64,000 bases of DNA from an uncultured Bryobacteraceae bacterium (GTDB taxonomy: Bacteria > Acidobacteriota > Terriglobia > Bryobacterales > Bryobacteraceae), in contig CALKXJ010000007.1 of the NCBI GenBank assembly GCA_938003835.1, positions 124,001-188,000 on the forward strand. Direction: 5' to 3'. Every line of letters starts with the position of its first letter. Positions within the stretch are counted from its first letter, which is position 1. The position numbers and the translations under genes are program-made. The notes below the pieces were generated by a model. It saw only the letters and a list, made by a program, of their open reading frames with translations, made no database searches and was not told the origin of the DNA. Positions 35,132 to 42,545 of the stretch are shown here, piece after piece.

Positions 35132-37066
35132 TCACGGGCCGCCGTCGGTTGCGGCAATCACCGAGGCGGCAAAAGCCTGGACGTCTTCGGGCAGATAAGC
35201 CACCGGGAAATCCCGCCCCAAAGCGAAATGCGTCCGGATGGTCCGCGCCGGATCGAAATACCACTGTCCCAAGGGCTCTGTCGGGTTCTTCCCGTCAAAC
35301 CAGCCCCAGGGAGGGCGCGCCAGGTTCCGCCCGCCGACGGTTCCCCGGAAAGCGGACCCCAGCCATCCCAGGCGTATGGCCCGCTCCTCGACGCCGGCGG
35401 GCTCAAAGACATCGAGCAACAGCAGCCCGTAGTCTTCCGTCTCCCCGTAGGTTGGGGAAATCCCGGCGAGCGCCCGCGGCCAGAGCGTTGTGGCGATGGG
35501 AGCCAGATCATAGCCGACCACATCGCTGCGGTTGTCATCTCCTTGCGCTTCGGCTTTGCCAGTGAAGGCGTACAGGCGGAATCCCTTACGGGCCGAGCGG
35601 CGCTGAGACTCGTCTGCCCGCCACGCCTCGATGCCGTGACCGCGAGGCTCGATGTAAAGCTTCGGGCGGCGCCCGCTCAAGGGAACCGTCTCGACACCTT
35701 CGCGCGGGTTCGTCTCCGGGACGTAGCGCAGGAACTGGTTGTGGGCCAGGGTCTCGACGAAGCGGACCTGGCCGCGCCGGGGATCGGGGCCGTGCTTTTC
35801 CACAACGATGAGGCAGCCCTCGAGATCGTTTTCATGAGCCAGCACGGCTTCCTGCGCCCGGCCCGTGGGATCGACCGAGGCAGCGCGCTCGACGCCCGCG
35901 CGGATGACGCGGCTCAGCAGGCGGCCCCGGCGCTTGCCGCCCTTGTAGTCGCGGGGGTGGAAGACCGCGTAATGCAGGAAGTAATGGGTGGGCGTCTCAC
36001 GCACGTTGTAGTAGACCCAGGCCTCGAGCGGAAAGCGCCGGTCACTGGCGTTTTTCCAGTTGTTGTCACCGCGCCAGTCGCCATCGAAGTCGAAATTCGT
36101 GATGTAGTCATAGCGGGGGTGCTCGCCCAGGGCCTGATAGAACAGCGGGGCAAAAAGGGCGGCCACCTCGCGATGTCGCGCCTCGCGCAGCACCGGCGCG
36201 TCCTCGGCGGCTTCCAGGATGGCCATGGCGGCCTCGGTGGTCGAGCCGGCGGCCGGCGGCCGCAACGAAGCCAGCCGCTGCTTCATGCGCTTGAAGTCAG
36301 GACGGTCGGCAACCAGGCTCTCCGTCTCTGCAAAAGATTCCAGTAAATCGGCGATGTTGTCGGTGCGCTCCTCCAGGCTGGGGTGGGAGGCGAAGAAACG
36401 CTGGATACGGCTGGGGTGACGTTCTTCCGACGCCTTCAGACGCGCGAGCAGGGTGAGCAGGCCGCGGGGATCATAACCTGCGCGATAGAGATTCTGGGCG
36501 GCCAGACGGTCCGCCTCGCGCTCCTCATCCCGGCTGAAGCGCTGAAAAAGCCCCTGGACCGTCGACTGGCCGGCACGCCGCACGCCCACCATCTTCAACC
36601 CCCCGCCGATCGCCGGTGAGGCGACCGAGAATCCCAGGGAAACAAGCTGGTTGCGCCGGATCCTGCCGGCGTGGTGGCGAGCGGCGACATGGGCGATCTC
36701 GTGAGCCAGCGCCCCGGCCAGCTCGCTTTCGCTTTCCGCCAGATCCAGCAGGCCGCGCGTCACGTAAATGAAGCCTCCGGGCAAGGCGAACGCGTTGACC
36801 TCCTCGGCGTTGAGCACGCGGAAGCGGTATCTGAGGTGCGGGCGCCCGGACTTTCGCGCCAGGCGCAGCCCCACGCGCTCGACGTAGTCGGAGATCTCGC
36901 TGTCTTCTAACAGCGGCTGGTGAAACTCGATCTCGGCCGCCGCACGCCGGCCCAGTTCGATCTCCTGCGGCTCCGTCAGACGCAGCACCTGCGACCGCGA
37001 CGGTAGCGCGAAGAGGAGTAAGACCCAGGCAGGCAGCCAGCAGCAACGTTTCGCCGCACCGCGCAT
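35132..37066 (-). CDS. secreted M48 metalloprotease fused to a C-terminal domain of unknown function
   Basis: A 644-residue protein with a signal peptide (LPAWVLLLFALPSRSQ). Residues about 30-270 are a BepA/YfgC-like M48 peptidase: zinc motif H122-E-I-A-H126, NAFALPGGFIYVTRGLL before it, and the third-ligand region RDEEREADRLA after it. BepA-type enzymes maintain outer-membrane protein assembly in the periplasm. The usual C-terminal TPR region is absent. Instead about 330 residues form a separate domain (NFDFDGDWRGDNNW, WVYYNVRETPTHYFLHYAVF, AHENDLEGCLIVV, PKLYIEPRGHGIEAW) resembling stand-alone hypothetical proteins related to Vps62/NPP1-like folds. That resemblance is from memory. Confidence 0.82.
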   Translation of the reverse strand: MRGAAKRCCWLPAWVLLLFALPSRSQVLRLTEPQEIELGRRAAAEIEFHQPLLEDSEISDYVERVGLRLARKSGRPHLRYRFRVLNAEEVNAFALPGGFIYVTRGLLDLAESESELAGALAHEIAHVAARHHAGRIRRNQLVSLGFSVASPAIGGGLKMVGVRRAGQSTVQGLFQRFSRDEEREADRLAAQNLYRAGYDPRGLLTLLARLKASEERHPSRIQRFFASHPSLEERTDNIADLLESFAETESLVADRPDFKRMKQRLASLRPPAAGSTTEAAMAILEAAEDAPVLREARHREVAALFAPLFYQALGEHPRYDYITNFDFDGDWRGDNNWKNASDRRFPLEAWVYYNVRETPTHYFLHYAVFHPRDYKGGKRRGRLLSRVIRAGVERAASVDPTGRAQEAVLAHENDLEGCLIVVEKHGPDPRRGQVRFVETLAHNQFLRYVPETNPREGVETVPLSGRRPKLYIEPRGHGIEAWRADESQRRSARKGFRLYAFTGKAEAQGDDNRSDVVGYDLAPIATTLWPRALAGISPTYGETEDYGLLLLDVFEPAGVEERAIRLGWLGSAFRGTVGGRNLARPPWGWFDGKNPTEPLGQWYFDPARTIRTHFALGRDFPVAYLPEDVQAFAASVIAATDGGP

Positions 37067-37085
37067 GAGCCGAATCCTCTCACCA

Positions 37086-37091
37086 AGTATA
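37086..37091 (-). promoter_or_regulatory. candidate -10 box TATACT for the M48 protease gene
   Basis: On the minus strand TATACT lies 19 bases before the ATG at 37066, with GAGAGGA as ribosome site in between. Confidence 0.4.
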
Positions 37092-37159
37092 AGCGGGAAC
37101 TCTGAGAAGGCCGTGCAAATCCAAACCCGCTCTGCCGATGAGAAAACCGGAGGCGATTG

Positions 37160-38104
37160 GTGAGCGTCACCGATTCCAGCCCGAGCGTGGATCCGCCGCG
37201 GGAGATGCTCGACGCGGGCCTGGTGGCGGCTCTGCTCGAGCAGATCGAGGAAGGGCTTTATCTGGTCGACCGCGAGCGCCGGATCGTCTATTGGAACCGC
37301 GGGGCGGAGCGCATCTCAGGTTACCTGGCGCAAGAGGTCGTGGGGCGTTCCTGTCACCACGATCTGCTGATGCACTGCACTGCCGACGGCACGCTGCTTT
37401 GCGGCAGCGGCTGCCCGCTGGCTGCCGTCATGGAGGACGGCCAGCCTCGCCGGGCGGAGGTCTTCCTGCGCCACCGCGACGGTCACAGGTTGCCGGTCCG
37501 CATTTGGGGCCGGGCCCTGTCGGACGCCGAGGGCCGAATCCTCGGAGCGGTGGAGCTCTTCGCGCTTGACGTGGCGCCGGGCAGGCGCGAACGACAGCCG
37601 AGCCCGGAGACGGACGAGGAGAACCGGATCGCGGTCGCCGCTCCGAGGGAATTCGGCGAATGGCAGCTCAAGCATGCCCTGGAGACGCTGCGCCGCTTTG
37701 GAATTCCCGCGGGCTGGATCGGGCTCGAGCTGAACGACGCGGCGGAATGGCGGCGCCGCTTCGGGCCAGGTTTTCTCGAAGCGGCGATGTGTTTGATCGC
37801 CGAAACGGTCGACGCCAACCTGGGTTCTCGCGATCTGTTGGTGCGCTGGGCGCCCACCGAGCTGCGTGCCCTGATCGATGGCGCCATGCCAGCCGAACTT
37901 GCGGCCCTGGCGAGGAAACTCCAGGCGCTCGTCGGCGCCTCGACGCTCGACTGGTGGGGCGATGCGCGCCGCGTAAGCGTCTCCGTGGCCGCTCTGATGG
38001 CAGGCGAACAGGACACCCTCGAATCGCTCGAACGCCGCGTTCGGGCGCAATTGGAGCGAGCCCGGCCGGGCAGGCTCCCGGGCGGGCCGGACTCCATCGG
38101 CTGA
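37160..38104 (+). CDS. PAS domain protein with degenerate GGDEF domain, first gene of a motAB operon
   Basis: A 314-residue protein starting at GTG 37160, with GGAGG at 37149-37153; a TTG just upstream is less likely. Residues about 22-135 are a PAS domain (LLEQIEEGLYLVDRERRIVY, RISGYLAQEVVGRSC), including a Cys-rich insert with two CxxxxxC-like pairs (HCTADGTLLCGSGCPL) often seen in such PAS domains. Residues about 165-310 keep the diguanylate-cyclase length and pattern, but the signature is RWAPTEL where RYGGDEF is expected, so it should not make c-di-GMP. It lies 6 bases upstream of motA. I infer a sensor that influences motility. Confidence 0.72.
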   Translation: MSVTDSSPSVDPPREMLDAGLVAALLEQIEEGLYLVDRERRIVYWNRGAERISGYLAQEVVGRSCHHDLLMHCTADGTLLCGSGCPLAAVMEDGQPRRAEVFLRHRDGHRLPVRIWGRALSDAEGRILGAVELFALDVAPGRRERQPSPETDEENRIAVAAPREFGEWQLKHALETLRRFGIPAGWIGLELNDAAEWRRRFGPGFLEAAMCLIAETVDANLGSRDLLVRWAPTELRALIDGAMPAELAALARKLQALVGASTLDWWGDARRVSVSVAALMAGEQDTLESLERRVRAQLERARPGRLPGGPDSIG

Positions 38105-38110
38105 ACCAAG

Positions 38111-38950
38111 ATGTTTGGCATCCTCGGAATCCTCATCGTTTTCGGCTCTGTTCTCGGAGGGTACGTGCTGGCGCACGGCAACCTCCTGGTGCTCTTGCAA
38201 CCCGCTGAGCTCCTCATCATCGGGGGCGCCGCCGGCGGCACCATTCTGATCGCGAATCCGCCCAACGTGCTGAAGGCCATTCTCGGCGGCATCAAGCATG
38301 TCTTTGCGGGATCGCGCTTCACCCAGGCCTTTTACCTGAAGACCTTGACCCAGCTCTACAACCTGATGCAAAAGGCGCGCAAAGGGGGCCTCACGGCGCT
38401 CGAGAACGACATCGAGGATCCCTCCAAAAGCGACCTGTTTCAGGGCTGGGACCATCACGTCCGTGACTTCGTCTGCGATACGCTACGGCTGGCGATGGCC
38501 GGCGGTCCGTCGCCGCACGATCTCGATCAGGTGATGGAAGTAGACCTCGAAGTTCACCATCACTACTCGCATCAGCCCGTCGCCGCACTGAGCTCGGTGG
38601 CCGACTCGCTGCCCGGGCTCGGCATCGTCGCCGCCGTTCTAGGCGTGGTGATCACCATGGGCGCCCTGGGCGGACCGCCCGAGGAGATCGGTCACAAGGT
38701 GGCTGCGGCGCTCGTAGGCACCTTCGTCGGCATTCTGCTCTGCTACGGGCTGATCGGTCCGATGGCCGCCAAGATGAGCAAGGCGGCCGAGGAGGAAGGG
38801 CATTTCTACCACGCCATCCGCGTTGCGCTCACCGCGTTTCTCAAGGGCACCTCGCCCCTGCTGAGCGTGGAATTCGCCCGGCGGGCCATACCCGGTCATG
38901 TGCGCCCGAGCTTCAAGCAGCTCGAGAACGCCTGCCGCGGCAAGTCCTGA
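38111..38950 (+). CDS. motA: flagellar motor stator protein MotA
   Basis: A 279-residue inner-membrane protein of the expected length with four transmembrane helices: two near the N-terminus (LGILIVFGSVLGGYVLAHG, LLIIGGAAGGTILIA), a cytoplasmic loop with charged residues, and two later (VADSLPGLGIVAAVLGVVIT and VAAALVGTFVGILLCYGLIG). The conserved Pro of the third helix (SLPGLGIVAAVLG) is present. With MotB it forms the proton- or sodium-driven stator. It is 6 bases from its neighbours on each side. No other flagellar genes are in the window. Confidence 0.95.
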   Translation: MFGILGILIVFGSVLGGYVLAHGNLLVLLQPAELLIIGGAAGGTILIANPPNVLKAILGGIKHVFAGSRFTQAFYLKTLTQLYNLMQKARKGGLTALENDIEDPSKSDLFQGWDHHVRDFVCDTLRLAMAGGPSPHDLDQVMEVDLEVHHHYSHQPVAALSSVADSLPGLGIVAAVLGVVITMGALGGPPEEIGHKVAAALVGTFVGILLCYGLIGPMAAKMSKAAEEEGHFYHAIRVALTAFLKGTSPLLSVEFARRAIPGHVRPSFKQLENACRGKS

Positions 38951-38956
38951 TCGACG

Positions 38957-39727
38957 ATGTCGACGCAGAAACCCGAAACGCAGCCCATCATCATCGTCAA
39001 GAAGAAGATTGCCGGGCACGGCCATCACGGAGGCGCCTGGAAAGTGGCCTATGCCGATTTCGTCACGGCAATGATGGCGCTGTTCATCGTGCTCTGGCTG
39101 ATGAACACCAGCGAGGAGATCCAGCGCGCCGTCGCCGGCTACTTCCGCGATCCCTCCGGCCGGGGCGCCGAACAGGGTTCCGGCCAGGCGGGCCTCGGCG
39201 AAGGTCTGGCTCTCGGCCGGAACGACATGGGTAAGCTCCGCGAGAAGCTCGAGGCGGCCATGAAAGAGATGCCCGAGCTCGAGGCCCTCAAGGACCAGGT
39301 GCAGATGACCGTGACCGGCGAGGGGTTGCGCATCGAACTGCTGGAGCAGGAGGTCGGCACATTCTTTGAATCGGGTAGCGCTGAGCCCACCGGCCCCGGA
39401 CGTGAGATGCTGGCCATGTTAGCTGCCGAACTGGCGCGCCTGCCGAACAAGCTCATGATCGAGGGACACACCGACGCCCGCCCGTACGCCTCAAGGAACG
39501 GATACTCGAACTGGGAACTCTCGGCCGACCGGGCCAATGCGGTGCGGCGGCTGATGGAGCAACACGGGCTGCCGGCCGGGCGCATCGACGAGGTGCGGGG
39601 CTACGCCGACCGGCGGCCCCGGAAACCCGATGACCCGGCGCATCCTTCCAACCGCCGCGTCTCGATCATCGTCAAGTACGGCCGGGCGCCGGAGCCCGTC
39701 GCCTCCACCCAATCCGCTTCGCACTGA
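38957..39727 (+). CDS. motB: flagellar motor protein MotB (OmpA-like peptidoglycan-binding domain)
   Basis: A 256-residue protein. A Lys-rich N-terminus precedes one transmembrane helix, with the ion-binding Asp34 in AYADFVTAMMALFIVLWLMN. A plug/linker region follows. The OmpA-like domain (about 120-240) has LMIEGHTDARPY, NWELSADRANAVRRLM and NRRVSIIV, which bind peptidoglycan. It pairs with MotA immediately upstream. Confidence 0.95.
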   Translation: MSTQKPETQPIIIVKKKIAGHGHHGGAWKVAYADFVTAMMALFIVLWLMNTSEEIQRAVAGYFRDPSGRGAEQGSGQAGLGEGLALGRNDMGKLREKLEAAMKEMPELEALKDQVQMTVTGEGLRIELLEQEVGTFFESGSAEPTGPGREMLAMLAAELARLPNKLMIEGHTDARPYASRNGYSNWELSADRANAVRRLMEQHGLPAGRIDEVRGYADRRPRKPDDPAHPSNRRVSIIVKYGRAPEPVASTQSASH

Positions 39728-39753
39728 ACAGCGCCGCGCGCCCGCGCGGGGTT

Positions 39754-39759
39754 TACAAT
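39754..39759 (+). promoter_or_regulatory. candidate -10 box TACAAT for the AmrB-AmrA gene
   Basis: TACAAT lies 17 bases before the ATG at 39777, with GAGGCGGAG as ribosome site directly before the start. Confidence 0.35.
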
Positions 39760-39776
39760 ACTCATCAGAGGCGGAG

Positions 39777-41201
39777 ATGGCCGCGCTGGTCTCGCACACG
39801 ACGCCTTTCAGCGGAAGCTGGTATCCCGCCGATCGCTCCCGCCTGAACACCCTGCTCGACGAGCTGTTCGAGCGCTCGGCCGCCCGCACCGGTCCGGCAT
39901 TGCTTCCCGGAGGACTGGCCTACGTCGTGCCCCACGCCGGCCTGATCTACTCCGGCGCCGTGGCCGCGGCGGTCTACCGCCACCTGGCGCAGCAGGCGCC
40001 CCGAACGGTTGTGGTGATCGGATTTCCTCATCACGGCTGCCCGGCCGGCGCCTGGATCCCTCCGGTGGCGAGCTACCGCACGCCGCTCGGCGAGGTTCCG
40101 GTCGATCGCGAACTCGCCTGCGAGCTTCTCGCGCGCCCTGGCCTGGGCTCTCTGAACGAAGAGGTCCTGTGCGACCACTCGATCGAGATCCAGCTCCCGC
40201 TGCTCCAGCGTGCCGTTCCGGGAGCGGCCGTCGTCCCGATTTATGTCTCCTCGCTTTCGACTGGGATGCGCCGGCAGCTCGCGGCGGCATTGCTCGAAAT
40301 CCTCACCCCGGGGCGGGTGCTGCTGGCCAGCTCTGACTTCACCCACTATGGGGACGCCTTCCGCTACAAGCCCTTCGCGACAGATGCCGCCGTGGCTTCG
40401 CGGCTTGAAAAGCTCGACGAGAGTTTCATCGAGGCGGCCTCGAGCCTCGATCCCGAGCGCTTTCTCGACGCCCTGATTGCTGCGCGGGGAACCGTCTGCG
40501 GCCGCGAGCCGATCGCCCTGCTGCTCGAGACCCTGCGTGCCTCGCCGGCAGCCGAGGATATTTTCCAGTGCACGCTCGACTACCAGACCTCCGGGGAACT
40601 CACCGGGGATTACTCGCACTCGGTCAGCTACGCCGCGCTCGGCTACTTCCCCTGGAGCTCCTTCCTGCTGGACGCAGCAGATCAGCAGGTTCTGCTCGAG
40701 AGCGCGCGCCAGACACTGGGCCACTATCAGCAGACTGGAAGGCCGGAGCCGGTGCCGCCTGCCGGGGGCTCGCCGGCGCTGATGCGGCGCCTGGGCGCCT
40801 TCGTCACAATTCACCAGAACGGCCGGCTGCGCGGCTGTGTCGGGCGTTGCACCAAGCCCGAGCCGCTGGCCACGGAAATCCCGCAGTTGACGCTGGCTGC
40901 GGCGCTCGAAGACACGCGCTTTCCTCCCGTGCGTCCCGGAGAGACCGGCCTCGAGGTGGAGATCTCGATCCTCTCACCGATGAAGTGGCTGCCCGAGCCC
41001 TCGCGCTTCCGCGTCTACCGCGATGGCGGCTATCTGCGCACCGCCACCCGCTCGGGCCTCTTGCTGCCGCAGGTGGCGGAGGGCCGGAGTTGGACCGCAC
41101 GCGATTTCCTGAACGCTCTGGCGCAGAAGGCGGGCTGCTCGCCGCAAGTCTACGACGATCCGCAAACCCGGCTGTTCGTCTTCCGCGCCCAGATCATTTG
41201 A
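39777..41201 (+). CDS. fused AmmeMemoRadiSam system protein: AmrB (Memo) plus AmrA (AMMECR1)
   Basis: The start is ATG 39777, with ribosome site GAGGCGGAG; the upstream open frame overlaps motB. The 474-residue product joins two usually separate proteins. Residues 1 to about 290 are the Memo/AmrB fold (FSGSWYPADRSRLNTLLDEL, YVVPHAGLIYSGAVAA, LCDHSIEIQLPLLQ, LLASSDFTHYGDAF). Residues about 300-474 are an AMMECR1/AmrA domain (AFVTIHQNGRLRGCVGRC, LAAALEDTRFPPV, LEVEISILSPMKWL, LLLPQVAEGRSWTA). Together with a radical SAM protein (AmrS) these form the conserved, poorly understood AmmeMemoRadiSam system. No AmrS gene lies next to it; the radical SAM gene at 4742 is of another type. Confidence 0.92.
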   Translation: MAALVSHTTPFSGSWYPADRSRLNTLLDELFERSAARTGPALLPGGLAYVVPHAGLIYSGAVAAAVYRHLAQQAPRTVVVIGFPHHGCPAGAWIPPVASYRTPLGEVPVDRELACELLARPGLGSLNEEVLCDHSIEIQLPLLQRAVPGAAVVPIYVSSLSTGMRRQLAAALLEILTPGRVLLASSDFTHYGDAFRYKPFATDAAVASRLEKLDESFIEAASSLDPERFLDALIAARGTVCGREPIALLLETLRASPAAEDIFQCTLDYQTSGELTGDYSHSVSYAALGYFPWSSFLLDAADQQVLLESARQTLGHYQQTGRPEPVPPAGGSPALMRRLGAFVTIHQNGRLRGCVGRCTKPEPLATEIPQLTLAAALEDTRFPPVRPGETGLEVEISILSPMKWLPEPSRFRVYRDGGYLRTATRSGLLLPQVAEGRSWTARDFLNALAQKAGCSPQVYDDPQTRLFVFRAQII

Positions 41202-41202
41202 G

Positions 41203-41217
41203 TAGCGCGGTGCGCTA
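41203..41217. terminator. short hairpin between convergent genes
   Basis: A perfect 6-base stem TAGCGC (41203-41208) with GCGCTA (41212-41217) and a 3-base loop lies between the AmrB-AmrA stop and the end of the secreted unknown gene, whose stop it overlaps. It has no T-run. Confidence 0.4.
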
Positions 41218-42465
41218 AGGTTCGATCTGCCACTCCATCCGCAGCCCCCGGCTCACCACCGGGGATTGGGCCCGCCAGTGCAGGATGCCCTGGCCCCGCC
41301 GTTGCTCGTTCACCAGAATCTCGAGGAAGGGGCGCTTGCGGCGCCTGTCGAAGGTGGGATCCAGGCGCCTGGCTTGCGGCAGCAACCCGGAAGCGGGACC
41401 CGCGCGGCGCATCGTCGCCCGCAACCCCGTCTTGAGATCCCCGGCTTCGAGCGTGTGGAATTCCAGGCCGATCAGGTAGTGCTCGATCGGCTGTTCCTGC
41501 CTGTCCAGACGCACCAGCCGGCCGAGCGCCACGGCGCCGGCAGGCACCACCACCCGATTCCCCTCCTTTACCGCACGCGACACCACGGCCCGGACCTCAT
41601 CCCCGAGCGCCGCACTCCTGGGATCGATCTCGGTCTCGAGCTCGAGCTCGATCACCGCTTTGGGCGGAAGCGCCAGGCTGCGCGGACCGGTTCCGGCAGG
41701 CGCCTCAGCCTCAGCGAACGACAGGCTCGAACGCGCCGAATACCTCCGGCAGTTGCCGAATCGCGTCAAATTCCGCGAGATCTCCCCTGTCGTCGAGATC
41801 ATCATGAGCTCGGAGGCCTCGGCCAGCAGGAACTCGCCCTCGCCGACCGAGACGCGACCGTAGCGGATCTCGCCGCTGGCCTCCACGAGGCCGAGCTCCT
41901 CGGGGATGTCGTCCACCACCACACGGAGCCTGACCAGATCGAGCGTCTCGGCCTCGACCCAGAAGCTGCCGTGATAGCCAACACGGGCAACCCGCGGCGG
42001 CACGCGCATCCGGTACGTACTCCGCTCGAGCGGCACTTCGAAGTCGAATCGAAGCGTGCGCAGCTCCCCGATCCGCTCTTCGCCGGCGAAGGCGAACTCC
42101 GGCGCCTCCGAGAGAAAGATGTTCCGTGCATGCAGGCCGAAGGCCCCGTTGCCGATGGTGCCGCGCTCGATGAGCTCCGTGATGTCCTTTTCCTCGAAGT
42201 GCGAGGCCCCGGCCCAGGCGACCAGCTCCCGGTCGCCCACGAGAGCCACTTCCAGCCGCAGCGTGTCCAGCGGCTCGAAAGGCTGTTCCGGCCGGCTCCG
42301 GGAAGCCCGCTCGACGGTCTGTACGCAGACGTAGTCCGGCAGGCGTCGGAGGTTTTCTCGCGCCCGAGCGCGCACCCGCTCGAGCAGCCCCTCCCAATCC
42401 TCGAGCGGCTGCGCCCCGGCCCCCGCCGCCACCCAGAGCAGCGCCACGGCCACCCTCCTTGGCAT
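41215..42465 (-). CDS. secreted protein of unknown function, acidobacterial type
   Basis: A 416-residue protein with a signal peptide (MPRRVAVALLWVAAGAGAQP). The segment NLRRLPDYVCVQTVER near residue 38-53 recurs, as I remember, in many secreted Solibacter-group proteins of unknown function. The middle (about 60-240) is beta-rich (LDTLRLEVALVGDRELVAW, SFWVEAETLDLVRLRVVVDD) and suggests a lipocalin- or LolA-like half-barrel. The last third (VIELELETEIDPRSAALGDE, RVVVPAGAVALGRLVRLD) looks like a second beta domain. A TATAAT lies only 6 bases before the ATG, so the transcript may be leaderless. No function can be assigned. Confidence 0.7.
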   Translation of the reverse strand: MPRRVAVALLWVAAGAGAQPLEDWEGLLERVRARARENLRRLPDYVCVQTVERASRSRPEQPFEPLDTLRLEVALVGDRELVAWAGASHFEEKDITELIERGTIGNGAFGLHARNIFLSEAPEFAFAGEERIGELRTLRFDFEVPLERSTYRMRVPPRVARVGYHGSFWVEAETLDLVRLRVVVDDIPEELGLVEASGEIRYGRVSVGEGEFLLAEASELMMISTTGEISRNLTRFGNCRRYSARSSLSFAEAEAPAGTGPRSLALPPKAVIELELETEIDPRSAALGDEVRAVVSRAVKEGNRVVVPAGAVALGRLVRLDRQEQPIEHYLIGLEFHTLEAGDLKTGLRATMRRAGPASGLLPQARRLDPTFDRRRKRPFLEILVNEQRRGQGILHWRAQSPVVSRGLRMEWQIEP

Positions 42466-42471
42466 GCCCCA

Positions 42472-42477
42472 ATTATA
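42472..42477 (-). promoter_or_regulatory. -10 box TATAAT 6 bases before a start codon (leaderless candidate)
   Basis: On the minus strand TATAAT ends 6 bases before the ATG at 42465, so transcription would begin at about the A of the start codon. The start is firm because the encoded signal peptide begins there and no later ATG or GTG preserves it. Confidence 0.45.
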
Positions 42478-42530
42478 GTCCCGCCCGCGCGTGCCGACGG
42501 CGGAAAATTTCCTCCGCCAGGCCGGCTGTG

Positions 42531-42536
42531 TAGAAT
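42531..42536 (+). promoter_or_regulatory. -10 box TAGAAT 9 bases before a start codon
   Basis: TAGAAT is separated from the ATG at 42546 by 9 bases with no Shine-Dalgarno sequence (GGCTGCACG). It is the same spacing as at rpoN and the Hpt gene. Confidence 0.4.
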
Positions 42537-42545
42537 GGCTGCACG

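Noticed and set aside
38111-39727. A complete flagellar gene cluster around motAB
   Set aside because: Only motA and motB are present; neighbours are a sensor protein and the AmrB-AmrA gene, with no rod, hook or basal-body genes.
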